DNA from: JBGPIK01 sp041484845
GTDB lineage: Bacteria > Desulfobacterota > Binatia > UBA9968
Length of the DNA: 16,789 nt
Direction of reading: 5' to 3'
Assembly: GCA_041484845.1 (NCBI GenBank)
Contig: JBGPIK010000113.1
Coordinates: forward strand, 1-16,789
In this document: positions 1 through 7,396 of the stretch, one piece after another
Layout of the letters: every line of letters begins with the position of its first letter
Numbering within the stretch: the stretch's first letter is position 1
Program-made: the position numbers and the translations under genes
The notes under the pieces: model-generated
What the model saw: only the letters and a program-made list of their open reading frames with translations
Told to the model about the DNA's origin: nothing
The model's database searches: none

Positions 1-905
1 CGTCGGGTTCCTTCTTGGAGCTGCTCCACCGGAACTAGCCTTTTCCGGATGCTAAAAATGGCGAAGAGTATGGACAAGCCCAGTGAGACTACGATGCCCA
101 GAAAAAAGGGTCTTTTAATTTCGGCGATGGATGCGAAAGCTCCCTCGCTCGACGTCTCCAAAGCAATGTTCCAACCTGGAGTCTGAAATTCGAATTTCAA
201 GGGGAGGTTCCATCTACTTGCGATATTATTTTGCGTGTGGCCGTTCCGCTCGATATCGCCTACGCCGGCGCGTTCTTGAGGGTCGCACATGAGCGTGATT
301 CCGCTTTGATCGGTAATGCAAAGGTGCACATAGTTAGGCAGTAACCGCGATTTTTCGAAATCCCACAAGTAAGAATTCTCGACCTCGCCAATCAGGATAT
401 CAGGTTCAGGCTGTCTCGTTTTTGTAATCAAGCTAATGAAAATGCGGCTCGTGCCGCCAGCCGTCGAGATGATTTTCATCAACGTCTTACCGGCTGCCAA
501 CCTTCCCCGATCGGCCGAGCTAAATTCGGGTACCGGTGCCATCTGACCGAGCAAAGGATGCCGCAGTCCACTACTCGATAGCAATAATATCGATATCCAA
601 CGGTCTTTCGGATTAAACGGGAGATTTTCGATTGCCGTCGTGGTTGGAACACCTTCGGAAACTAAAGTTGCAGAACGAATGACTTTTAGGCCAGATTCGA
701 GCAGCGTAAGCTTTTCGAAAAGTTCCATCCCTATGATCTTGGCTAGGGCTCGAAGCTGCTGCTGGTTTCTATCTTTAAAGATCGTGGCGACTTGGTAATA
801 CGACGTCAATAAGAGTCCGGTGAAGGGAATAACCGCGCATACCAAGAAAACGACAAAAATTCGCCGCGCCACTTTACTGCGCAGGGAGTGGGATTCCAGT
901 TTCAT
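1..905 (-). CDS. Membrane sensor protein, N-terminal part (likely sensor histidine kinase), cut by window edge
   Basis: An open frame runs from an ATG at 903-905 to the left edge without a stop, giving 301 residues; the C-terminal part is outside the window. The protein has a short basic N-terminus, a membrane segment at about residues 16-36, an extracytoplasmic region of about 230 residues, and a second membrane segment at about 266-286. This is followed by a start of HAMP-like sequence (RKRLVPVEQLQEGT, with the usual Pro, Leu and Gly). The layout is that of a dCache/PAS-type sensing domain feeding a kinase, cyclase or chemoreceptor output. The output domain is not visible, so kinase is an inference. 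The gene starts 18 bases after the pilin gene and is probably co-transcribed with it; a weak GAGA lies 8 bases before the ATG. With sigma-54 promoter candidates in this cluster, a PilS/NtrB-like role with a response regulator beyond the edge is attractive but unproven. Confidence 0.75.
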   Translation of the reverse strand, partial: MKLESHSLRSKVARRIFVVFLVCAVIPFTGLLLTSYYQVATIFKDRNQQQLRALAKIIGMELFEKLTLLESGLKVIRSATLVSEGVPTTTAIENLPFNPKDRWISILLLSSSGLRHPLLGQMAPVPEFSSADRGRLAAGKTLMKIISTAGGTSRIFISLITKTRQPEPDILIGEVENSYLWDFEKSRLLPNYVHLCITDQSGITLMCDPQERAGVGDIERNGHTQNNIASRWNLPLKFEFQTPGWNIALETSSEGAFASIAEIKRPFFLGIVVSLGLSILFAIFSIRKRLVPVEQLQEGTR

Positions 906-923
906 TACAAATGTCTCATAGAG

Positions 924-1448
924 TTAATAATTGGATGCTAAGCCAAAATAGCGGCCGTCATTGGCGCGAACGATGTCATCCTGGCTACTAGCGGAGGTAA
1001 GGGCAGGAGCAGTCTTGCCGTCGGCCCCCATGCTGTAAAGGTCGAAATCTGAATTGATTGGAACGAGATTCTTATCCTTCCGCTCGGATCCTTTGGCTTT
1101 GCTATTTCCTTCGATCTGTAAGTACTGGTACGAATTCCCCCACGGATCGAGCATATTCCCTTGTGGGACCTGGCTCAGCGATGACGGCCATATTTCATTA
1201 GACAACTTGAAAGAATTTATTCGGTTGTCCAAAATGCGCAAATCTCCGCTAGCTTTAGAAATGCGCGATTGTTCGCGATAACTCTCGAATCGTGGGAGCG
1301 CGATAGCAACTAATGCCGCGACAACCGTAATCGCCACCAGTAACTCAACGAGCGAGAAGCCGTCTTTTCTTTCGGCACACCCATGGACCGAGATACAATC
1401 GTTCGCAAGTTTTTGGTGATTCGCGATTTGGTTTCCAGCCTTGTGCAT
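924..1448 (-). CDS. GspG-fold type IV pilin/pseudopilin precursor
   Basis: The product is a 174-residue prepilin. A 30-residue leader ends in Gly30 before Phe31, with the conserved Glu35 at position +5 and a hydrophobic N-terminal helix (about 31-52). The C-terminal half carries the GspG-type signature: DPWG at 101-104, then SMGADGK at 139-145, then acidic residues Asp157-Asp158 and Asp164, which in GspG-like pilins form a calcium-binding loop. The start at 1448 is preferred because AGGAGA sits 5-6 bases before it. An in-frame ATG at 1463 would add five residues but has no good ribosome site. The leader is longer than in classic type IVa pilins and contains two cysteines. The gene follows pilY1 and the TPR gene and precedes the sensor, with no promoter seen just upstream. 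It could be a minor or alternative pilin of the T4P; no other T2SS gene is present. Confidence 0.85.
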   Translation of the reverse strand: MHKAGNQIANHQKLANDCISVHGCAERKDGFSLVELLVAITVVAALVAIALPRFESYREQSRISKASGDLRILDNRINSFKLSNEIWPSSLSQVPQGNMLDPWGNSYQYLQIEGNSKAKGSERKDKNLVPINSDFDLYSMGADGKTAPALTSASSQDDIVRANDGRYFGLASNY

Positions 1449-1491
1449 TGCCGTCTCCTGCATTTCATGTTCGCCCGGCCGGCGGCTTGAT

Positions 1492-2169
1492 CTACTTTTC
1501 TATGAGCAGTTGTTCGAAATCTCGGTCTTCGCGTAGACCACTGAAGGCAGGATCGGCTCTCAAATAGGCAAGATCTTTATAGCCCAGCTTTATCGACTTG
1601 GCGAGCCACTGCAAAGCGGCATCCTTGTTACCGTAATAAGCATGTAAGCGAGCTACGTTATACGCAGCGCGCGGATCATTAGGCTTTGCCTGTGCGTCTT
1701 TTTCGGCGCGCAAGACTTCGCCTTCCCGCTTCTCAGTTGTTGATTTGTTTTTTCTTGCAATATCGAGATTCTTACGCGCCATTGAGTTGTCCGTTTCGAT
1801 CTGGAGGGCGGTTTCAAACTCGGCGATCGCCGAATCATAGAGTCCCTGCTTGTCGTAGAGAACGGCGAGATTGTTGTGAGCGAAAAAGCTCTGCGGTTGA
1901 GCGTCGATGGCCTTCCGATACGCGTCGATGGCCTCGTCGATCCGATTCATTTTCTCATAAGCGTACGCGAGATTGAGACGCGCCGGAAAATATTTTGCGT
2001 CGAGCCTGACGGACTGTTGGAATTCGGTGATGGCGGCATCCAGCTTGCCTTGTTCGAGCAGCTTGGCTCCTATTTTATTACGCTCCACTGCCCCTTCGGA
2101 AGCGGCCAAAGCAGTAATCGGAAATAACAGCAGCCCGCAGAGAACGAATCGCCCGACCAGCCATTTCAC
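1492..2169 (-). CDS. Secreted TPR-repeat protein of the pilus cluster
   Basis: This is a 225-residue protein with an N-terminal signal peptide (hydrophobic core about 7-20, likely cleavage after ALA at 20-22). Three consecutive tetratricopeptide repeats follow at about 27-60, 61-94 and 95-128. A charged linker (about 135-163) leads to a fourth TPR-like unit at about 164-197 and a C-terminal stretch with ADPAFSGLR. It should act in the periplasm as a protein-binding scaffold. The start is a GTG, chosen because a perfect GGAGGT lies 9 bases before it; that ribosome site sits in the last codons of pilY1, which ends 2 bases upstream, so the two are probably translationally coupled. TPR proteins serve as pilotins (PilF, Tgl) in other T4P systems, but those are lipoproteins and this one has no lipobox. 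Its specific role is unknown. Confidence 0.85.
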   Translation of the reverse strand: MKWLVGRFVLCGLLLFPITALAASEGAVERNKIGAKLLEQGKLDAAITEFQQSVRLDAKYFPARLNLAYAYEKMNRIDEAIDAYRKAIDAQPQSFFAHNNLAVLYDKQGLYDSAIAEFETALQIETDNSMARKNLDIARKNKSTTEKREGEVLRAEKDAQAKPNDPRAAYNVARLHAYYGNKDAALQWLAKSIKLGYKDLAYLRADPAFSGLREDRDFEQLLIEK

Positions 2170-2171
2170 TT

Positions 2172-5027
2172 TTAAAACACCTCCCGCCAGGCAACTAATC
2201 GTCGGATTGCTACCTGAGGAACAGGCGTGCTCGATATTTGCTGATTGGTGGTGCCGGTTATAACAAAAGGGTTACCGACGTTGCCGGATTGATTGATAAT
2301 TACAATCGGCCTTGAAGGTATGCCCGTGCCGATGGCTTTGGCCGCCGTATACGCGGCTTGACCGGGCGACACAACCGCGCCGGAAGTCAAGTTAATGGCA
2401 GCGTCTCCGGTGTCGAGATTAACGGCGTAGAGTTTTGCGTCACCTCCGCCGGTGCCGCACGCGGCCGCCGTTACCGGCGTAAACGACGTAAAGAATACCG
2501 CATTGTTGAACACATCCGATGCAGAGAGCACTTTCTCATTATTGGCCAGAACGACATACCAACCTTGCGTGACGGTGCCGCTTCCGCTTGTTACGTTGGT
2601 TAAAGACGATTCCGTCAATGTGCTGCCATTGGTCATCGCAGTGTTTTCTTTGATGCCATAAAAGCGATTGGTGCTTGTGTTGTTGGGATGGTTCCGATCA
2701 CCGGTGCCAAAATAAACCCAAAGGTTTCCCGTACTGTCATAACTCAACACCGGCGGAACGTAGATGGCCTGGGCCGGGTAATATTCGCCGCTCGCCGGCG
2801 GGTTGGCCTGAGAGATATTTGCGGCGAATAAACGTTTACCCGCCCAGTTACTTACCAGGCCGCCCGAAACCGTCGCGCCGCCCGTTGGCGCCGTGTTGAA
2901 TTTCCAGAGCTGACCTCCCACATCGGCGATGTAGACGCGATCAATATAACCGTCGTTGTCTAAATCTGCCGCCGTTGGATTGGCGGCGAGGCTGAAATTC
3001 ACGTACTGACTGTCGTCACTGGCGCCGGTACTGTGATAATATTCCCACAGTTTCGCGCCACTGGATAGATCGATTACGAAGAATGCCTTGCCGGAATTGT
3101 TGTTTTGCGACGTGTCGTATCCGCCTCCAATAAAGGCGACAAATTTGTCGGTGCCATCGGCCATCTTGACCTTTCCGACAACAGGCTCGGACCACGATTC
3201 GCCCATCTTGGAATCCGTGAAGCTCCAGAGATACTGAGGATTCGTCGTATCGGTAATATCGAGCGCGTAATAATACTTTCCTCCGCGCCGCTCTCCGAAT
3301 ATCGCGATGGTTTTCCAACTCGATCCGATTTTGATATCGGCCGCGACAGGGCTCGAGTCGACGAAAAATTCATGGCTTCCGGAAGTTGCGGTGAGCTCCT
3401 TTAAATTGTCAAGTAAATCGGTGGGAATGAAACCCCATAACTCCTGGCCATCGCTCTCTCTAAAGGCATGAAGCATGCCGTCGTTTGCGCCGGCTAACAG
3501 GATCGTCGTTCTGCTCGCATTCGCCGTCTTAAAACTATTGTACATCGCATCATTGGAGGGCAAGAAAGGAGGAGAAACGACGACGGGAGTTGAGTGAAAT
3601 ATGTCGCCCAGCTTCCAGGCCCGCTCCTCAGTCGTGTTCCCGTTCGCGTTCTCATCATACGTGTCGATGCCGCGGATAAAATCGATAATGGCGTCATGCT
3701 CCGCATTGGAAGAAGCGGCTAATAGCGTATTGGTGATCGCCGAGTTTGTTTTTACGAAATTCTGTCTCGTGCCGCTAACCGCCGTGTAAATGGTCCGACT
3801 GCTCGCCGCCTTTTGACTCAAAAGCTGACCCGCATCCCAGGCCGGAGTGCCAGTAGGAATGCCATTGCTATCGACAGGAATCAATCCGCTAGAGTCTCGG
3901 TTATACGCCTTGAGAAAACCGCGCCAAAAAACGCTTGCAGGACTAGATTGAAAGGAAGCTAGATAAGCGCGCGTGCTGCCGCTGGTGGCGGTTGTCGGAA
4001 TGACCGGCGTGGCGAACGAAAACGTCGCGGCGATGATCTGCTGAATGGCATTGTGCAGAGCCGTCTCCAATTGAGCATAGTTGTTAGCCGAGTAGTAGGT
4101 TCCGCCGGCATTCTGGGCGATGCTCTGCAAAGATGCTATCCCTGAATCCCCCGCGGGAAGGTTGAACCCGATGGTATCAATAATGAGGTTTTGTGTCCCG
4201 GCAAAACTGCTTGAATGATCCGTGGTGTATTCTGTAGTCGCCTGTGTTGCCGGATCTATCGTTCCATTCCACATCCCATCAGAGATGATGATGACAAAAT
4301 TAGGTTGACAGGAGTACTGAATGGGACTGCTGTATGAACCGAAGGTGCCGCTAAAGTATTTGCCGACGTCCCGAAGCGCTTCGCCGGTTGGGGTATTGCC
4401 ATTAGCGGTAATCGCATTGACGGCATTGATCATGGTCGTTGTGTCGGTTCCCATAGGAGCGACCATGGTGCCCCCCTCCGGGGAGTTAGAGTTTTGAAAC
4501 TCCATGATGCCGAATCGGACGCCTGTAACGCTGCCCAGAAGGTTACTAATAACTTGCTGCGCGATGTGTATTTTCGTATCGGACGCCGAGCAAGTGGAGC
4601 AGGCGAGCCAGTTGAGATAGTTACCGGTAAACAGGCTGACATTCGATCCTGAGATTTTGCCGGTCCAGTAACCGGTTGCATTCAACGCGGTTTGTGCAGA
4701 GGAATTGCTCACGGCTGAAACAGTTGCAGCATAAAACTTGTAACAAGGTTTGGGATCGGGTTTACAACTGTTTTTGCTGGTGAATTGTTGGAAGACGTTA
4801 GCGGTATTGTAGGTAAGGGGCGTGTTATAGGTTGTTGTCGAATTGTATGGATTAGAAAAGATCGTATCCGCCATGCTCCCGGACTGATCGAAAAGGATCA
4901 TTACGTTGGGCTGAATATTTGTCCCGAAGATATCGCTGTCGTCCGCCCTTGCGAGGCGAACATTCCAGCCATTCAGAAAGACCAAGCATAGGATCTGAAT
5001 TGCGGCTAATGCCTTTTTAATTTTCAT
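2172..5027 (-). CDS. pilY1: Type IV pilus tip adhesin/assembly protein PilY1
   Basis: PilY1 sits at the pilus tip or cell surface, supports pilus extension against PilT and mediates adhesion. The protein has 951 residues with a signal peptide cleaved near ARA at 26-28. A von Willebrand A-like domain follows. Its metal-site DxSxS motif is Asp47-Gln-Ser49-Gly-Ser51, with later MIDAS elements TPTGEAL and IISDGMWNG. The C-terminal half matches the PilY1 beta-propeller. It includes the calcium loop DLDNDGYIDR at about 688-697 followed by VYIADVGGQLWKF, and the family's usual ending near IRRLVAWREVF. The ATG at 5027 is preferred because GAGAGG lies about 6 bases upstream. An in-frame GTG at 5042 overlaps the pilX stop and would spoil the signal peptide. 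It is somewhat shorter than many PilY1 proteins but has both domains. It lies with pilX upstream and the TPR gene downstream, as expected for the minor pilin operon. Confidence 0.95.
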   Translation of the reverse strand: MKIKKALAAIQILCLVFLNGWNVRLARADDSDIFGTNIQPNVMILFDQSGSMADTIFSNPYNSTTTYNTPLTYNTANVFQQFTSKNSCKPDPKPCYKFYAATVSAVSNSSAQTALNATGYWTGKISGSNVSLFTGNYLNWLACSTCSASDTKIHIAQQVISNLLGSVTGVRFGIMEFQNSNSPEGGTMVAPMGTDTTTMINAVNAITANGNTPTGEALRDVGKYFSGTFGSYSSPIQYSCQPNFVIIISDGMWNGTIDPATQATTEYTTDHSSSFAGTQNLIIDTIGFNLPAGDSGIASLQSIAQNAGGTYYSANNYAQLETALHNAIQQIIAATFSFATPVIPTTATSGSTRAYLASFQSSPASVFWRGFLKAYNRDSSGLIPVDSNGIPTGTPAWDAGQLLSQKAASSRTIYTAVSGTRQNFVKTNSAITNTLLAASSNAEHDAIIDFIRGIDTYDENANGNTTEERAWKLGDIFHSTPVVVSPPFLPSNDAMYNSFKTANASRTTILLAGANDGMLHAFRESDGQELWGFIPTDLLDNLKELTATSGSHEFFVDSSPVAADIKIGSSWKTIAIFGERRGGKYYYALDITDTTNPQYLWSFTDSKMGESWSEPVVGKVKMADGTDKFVAFIGGGYDTSQNNNSGKAFFVIDLSSGAKLWEYYHSTGASDDSQYVNFSLAANPTAADLDNDGYIDRVYIADVGGQLWKFNTAPTGGATVSGGLVSNWAGKRLFAANISQANPPASGEYYPAQAIYVPPVLSYDSTGNLWVYFGTGDRNHPNNTSTNRFYGIKENTAMTNGSTLTESSLTNVTSGSGTVTQGWYVVLANNEKVLSASDVFNNAVFFTSFTPVTAAACGTGGGDAKLYAVNLDTGDAAINLTSGAVVSPGQAAYTAAKAIGTGIPSRPIVIINQSGNVGNPFVITGTTNQQISSTPVPQVAIRRLVAWREVF
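2179..2184 (-). promoter_or_regulatory. Ribosome binding site of the TPR gene, inside the pilY1 stop region
   Basis: GGAGGT reads on the minus strand 9 bases before the GTG start of the TPR gene. It is formed by the Glu-Val codons of the last residues of PilY1, just before the TAA. It decides the GTG start and implies coupling of the two genes. Confidence 0.75.
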
Positions 5028-5038
5028 TTGAGCCTCTC

Positions 5039-5521
5039 TCACTTGGGTACAGGTCCGTAGGCCGCGATGGCCTCGATCTCGCGGCCTGCTAACTCCGTCC
5101 CGTAAGCGGTTGTATAGGTTCCCGTGACGTTCATTTGGTACTCATAGAAACTGTAGCCGGACGGGTTGTACCCCGTTCCGTTGCCAAGAGAGTAGCCCGC
5201 CAGAGAAGTAGTGCGCAGGAATTGAAGCGGCTGCGGAGTCGTGTCAGTGCGATGACCGCTGCGGTAGGCCAGCCCATTTCCGATGTTTTGTGAAAACGCG
5301 GCAGTGGCGGTGGTCGGATCGAGCGCGAGTTGATTTAGGGCTGCACTAATTCCGGTATCCGCAGCGTAGAAGGCTTTTGTGCCGGTTTGATAATTGGCGG
5401 TAATCTTAGTGTTTATACCGCTGAAGAGAAGTCCGGCTCCGATAACGGACAGCAAGATCACCATGACCATCAGAATTACAACTAAGGTAATCCCCCGGTC
5501 GTCTTTTAATTTGGGTTTCAT
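5039..5521 (-). CDS. pilX: Minor pilin PilX
   Basis: This 160-residue protein has a short basic leader (MKPKLKDDRG) and a hydrophobic segment at about 11-34 starting RGITLVVILMVMV, the pattern of the PilX N-terminal family. An AADTGISAA segment follows the helix, also typical. The position equivalent to Glu5 of classic pilins is not acidic. PilX works with FimU, PilV, PilW and PilY1 to prime pilus assembly at the inner membrane. The start at 5521 is chosen for the AAGGTGG about 5 bases upstream; an in-frame ATG at 5551 would put an unlikely ten residues before the leader. It lies between pilW (45-base gap) and pilY1 (11-base gap), which supports the name more strongly than the divergent C-terminal sequence does. 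Confidence 0.87.
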   Translation of the reverse strand: MKPKLKDDRGITLVVILMVMVILLSVIGAGLLFSGINTKITANYQTGTKAFYAADTGISAALNQLALDPTTATAAFSQNIGNGLAYRSGHRTDTTPQPLQFLRTTSLAGYSLGNGTGYNPSGYSFYEYQMNVTGTYTTAYGTELAGREIEAIAAYGPVPK

Positions 5522-5566
5522 TGTGCCACCTTGTTCGATCCCGTATGTCATACGTCAGTAGTCTCG

Positions 5567-6202
5567 CTATGACGGCAGGTTATGATTACGGAGATCCGCG
5601 CTGGAAGACATCGTGATGTTCGATAGGCCGCCGAACTGCGCGTCGGTATTTTTTGACTGGACGGTGATCGAGATCGTAATTTTTTGGACGGCTGATAAAT
5701 TCGCTGCCAGGTCTCCGCTGCATCCCGTGGGATTACCAGCGGAGAAGCAGTAAGGGACGGGCGCGGTACCGGAAGTTTGCTGAGGATAGTAGGTAAATTG
5801 AATGGCGGTCGCATTACCGTCGGTAAGCGGCGCGCCGTTGCGCGAGATATTCTTACTGGTTGCGTCGTACGTGAAAGATACGTCCTCCTCACAGGCGCCA
5901 TCGCCATTCGTGTCATACACCAGCCTGAAACTCTGAGCCGTTGCCGCGATAATCCCCGCGGTGTTCGCCGGTGTTGCGCAGGCAGTTCCCGTGGGGAAAT
6001 AGCCGGTATTTCTGATTTCGCGCACCATTGTGTCCAACACCGACATCGCGTACTCTTGGGCCTCCATACGGCCCTCTTGTCCTCTAATCGTATGGGTCTG
6101 GGCGCGGAAGAGGCCATAGATCGCCGCCAAAACCGCCAACGACAGGCCGGCGGACACCATGAGCTCGATAAGCGTGAATCCTTTTTGATTTTGCAGTCTC
6201 AC
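5567..6202 (-). CDS. pilW: Minor pilin PilW
   Basis: This 211-residue prepilin has the leader MRLQNQKG, cleaved before FTLIE, so Glu at +5 is present, and a hydrophobic helix through about residue 31. The helix is followed by RGQEGRMEAQEYAMSVLDTMVREIRNTG-type sequence characteristic of PilW proteins. The larger C-terminal domain contains several cysteines (in CATP, GACEED, YCFS and GCSGD segments) that may form disulphides in the periplasm. It starts with GTG, preceded by an AGGGG about 8-9 bases upstream. PilW is one of the core minor pilins needed to initiate the fibre. Its neighbours are pilV (43 bases upstream) and pilX (45 bases downstream), in the classical order. Confidence 0.9.
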   Translation of the reverse strand: MRLQNQKGFTLIELMVSAGLSLAVLAAIYGLFRAQTHTIRGQEGRMEAQEYAMSVLDTMVREIRNTGYFPTGTACATPANTAGIIAATAQSFRLVYDTNGDGACEEDVSFTYDATSKNISRNGAPLTDGNATAIQFTYYPQQTSGTAPVPYCFSAGNPTGCSGDLAANLSAVQKITISITVQSKNTDAQFGGLSNITMSSSADLRNHNLPS

Positions 6203-6245
6203 GAAAATGACCCCTGTTTTAAATGGTGCGACCTTTTCGTCGTCT

Positions 6246-6641
6246 TCACTGGGGAACCGATGCAGTAATCGTCACAGTGCGACTCGCGTAATCTGTCCAG
6301 TTGATTCTTACGTCAATCTGATTAACACCCGTTACCGGTGAGTTAGCCGTGATTTGCCAGCTACGGCTGAATGTCGTGCCGGATGCGACCGGACTGTCCG
6401 AGCAACCACTCGGAAAAGGGGGCGGACATGACAGGCCGGAAAACGCCGTGCCCGTCATTGCTCTGAGTTCTTCTAATCTCGCCTGCGCGAGATTGACCGC
6501 GCTCGTCTGTAAATGACTGTTTTGATTGGTCTGTATGACGGAAACTGTGCCTATGGCCAACCCCAAAGCAGCAAATGAAAAAATGGTTACCGCTACCATG
6601 ATCTCGATCAAAGTGAAACCGCCGTTGTTGCTGATTTTCAT
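6246..6641 (-). CDS. pilV: Minor pilin PilV
   Basis: This 131-residue prepilin has a leader MKISNNGG cleaved before FTLIE, with Glu13 at +5. The hydrophobic helix (about 9-33) is followed by QTNQNSHLQTSAVNLAQARLEELRA, the usual PilV/GspI-type region. A reading frame extends upstream to 6719 but would overlap fimT by 52 bases and put 26 odd residues before the leader. The ATG at 6641 gives the normal short leader and a 26-base gap, although its ribosome site (GGGTTAGA) is weak. Its position between fimT/fimU and pilW fits PilV. GspI-like alternatives are possible in principle, but no T2SS genes are present. Confidence 0.87.
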   Translation of the reverse strand: MKISNNGGFTLIEIMVAVTIFSFAALGLAIGTVSVIQTNQNSHLQTSAVNLAQARLEELRAMTGTAFSGLSCPPPFPSGCSDSPVASGTTFSRSWQITANSPVTGVNQIDVRINWTDYASRTVTITASVPQ

Positions 6642-6667
6642 TCGTCTAACCCAGACACCATGACAGC

Positions 6668-7120
6668 CTACGAGCAACTGGCATTTTGAATGTTGACCCG
6701 ACCGACGGTTTTTACACAAACCAGCGTGCTTGAAGATCCATTGCTGAGCGTAATCGTGGCGGCTGCGGCAGCGGTTCCACGGGGTTGAAACTGAGGCGCA
6801 GTCGACGCCGTGACTGTAATGCCTTGGGGTAACGCGATGTTACCGCCATCGTTGGTGCATGTCCCATTGCATTTCTGCATTACGTAAGTACTTGTTGAAA
6901 AACTGATTTGATAAGGAATGTTCTGGGCAATGGCTTTCATCCTAATCTGCTGGAGATCGGTCGCTACCTGCCGCGCGGCATCCGTAAGCCTTAAGCCAGG
7001 CAGTGTCGAGAAAAACCTCGGAATGGCGATGGCCATGAGAATCGACGCCACCCCGATGGTCGCTAAAAGCTCAATTAGCGTAAAGCCGCCATTGTTACGA
7101 CGAAATTTGTTGTTGCGCAT
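6668..7120 (-). CDS. GspH/FimT-family minor pilin (FimU/FimT)
   Basis: This is a 150-residue prepilin with leader MRNNKFRRNNGG cleaved before FTLIE (Glu17 at +5). The helix IPRFFSTLPGLRLTDAARQVATDLQQIR is diagnostic of the GspH/FimT/FimU family. The C-terminal domain has a QFQPRGT segment and ends near VGRVNIQNASC, with Cys pairs (CNGTC and near the C-terminus). It begins the minor-pilin run, 62 bases from the predicted sigma-54 promoter. In FimT proteins that bind DNA for uptake, a C-terminal GRxR motif has been described; here the matching position reads GRVN, so the second Arg is missing and FimU-like fibre priming is more likely than DNA binding. There is no strong ribosome site; a 10-bp palindrome (ATCGGCCGAT, 7130-7139) occupies that region. 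Confidence 0.88.
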   Translation of the reverse strand: MRNNKFRRNNGGFTLIELLATIGVASILMAIAIPRFFSTLPGLRLTDAARQVATDLQQIRMKAIAQNIPYQISFSTSTYVMQKCNGTCTNDGGNIALPQGITVTASTAPQFQPRGTAAAAATITLSNGSSSTLVCVKTVGRVNIQNASCS

Positions 7121-7182
7121 AGCGTTAATATCGGCCGATTGCTTGACGCTTGATATGGAAAACTTTTTCTAACCCGCTAAAG

Positions 7183-7198
7183 AGCTAGAAGTGTGCCA
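7183..7198 (-). promoter_or_regulatory. Sigma-54 (-24/-12) promoter of the minor pilin operon
   Basis: On the minus strand the sequence is TGGCACACTTCTAGCT. Compared with the sigma-54 consensus TGGCAC-N5-TTGC(A/T), the -24 element TGGCAC is perfect, the -12 element TAGCT has one mismatch, and the invariant GG and GC are in exact register. The predicted start point is about 7172, giving a leader of about 52 bases before fimT. Pilin genes in several bacteria are known to use sigma-54. Confidence 0.65.
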
Positions 7199-7270
7199 GT
7201 CGCTAAAGTCGCTGGCCTTTGTTACTCACGCTGACGAAAATTTGGAACTCTTGGTAAGGAAAAGGGAATC

Positions 7271-7285
7271 GTCCGTAAGACGGAC
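7271..7285. promoter_or_regulatory. Inverted repeat GTCCGT-AAG-ACGGAC, possible activator site or weak terminator
   Basis: A perfect 6-bp dyad with a 3-base centre lies about 99-113 bases upstream of the predicted sigma-54 start point, the usual range for an enhancer-binding protein. On the minus strand it could also form a hairpin after pilQ, but the T-rich stretch that follows (CCCTTTTCC) is interrupted and several bases away, so an intrinsic terminator is less convincing. Confidence 0.4.
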
Positions 7286-7299
7286 TCACCGAAGGTGGT

Positions 7300-7314
7300 T
7301 TACACTATTTGTAA
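7300..7314. repeat. Inverted repeat TTACA-CTATT-TGTAA
   Basis: A perfect 5-bp dyad with a 5-base centre, about 128-142 bases upstream of the predicted sigma-54 start point. It may be a regulator site; short dyads like this also occur by chance. Confidence 0.3.
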
Positions 7315-7396
7315 GTTCGACAGGTTTTGACCCAATACAATGTCTCGGCATGCCTCTATTGTCACGCCTTGTCGCCAATTATATAGATCGAGCTGA

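Larger units (their letters stand above)
7121..7396. other. Intergenic region between pilQ and fimT: promoter and dyads
   Basis: This 276-base gap separates the two T4P gene runs. It holds the sigma-54 promoter candidate (7183-7198), a GTCCGT/ACGGAC dyad (7271-7285), a TTACA/TGTAA dyad (7300-7314) and GCCAG/CTGGC arms (7195-7199 and 7212-7216) that overlap the -24 box. It also holds the direct repeat GTCGCT-AAA-GTCGCT (from 7199) and the palindrome 7130-7139. No convincing gene was seen; a plus-strand frame from 7191 runs into pilQ antisense and has no family resemblance. Confidence 0.6.

Noticed and set aside
905..919. Four-codon minus-strand frame (ATG AGA CAT TTG TAA) whose stop overlaps the sensor gene start
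   Set aside because: It has no ribosome site of its own and could easily be chance; not enough to call a leader peptide.
5548..6117. A 189-residue minus-strand frame overlapping pilW
   Set aside because: Arg/Ser/Pro-rich out-of-frame translation of pilW with no leader or domain; pilW in the other frame is clearly real.
7271..7285. Intrinsic terminator after pilQ
   Set aside because: A 6-bp stem exists but the T-rich run is interrupted and offset; kept only as a dyad.
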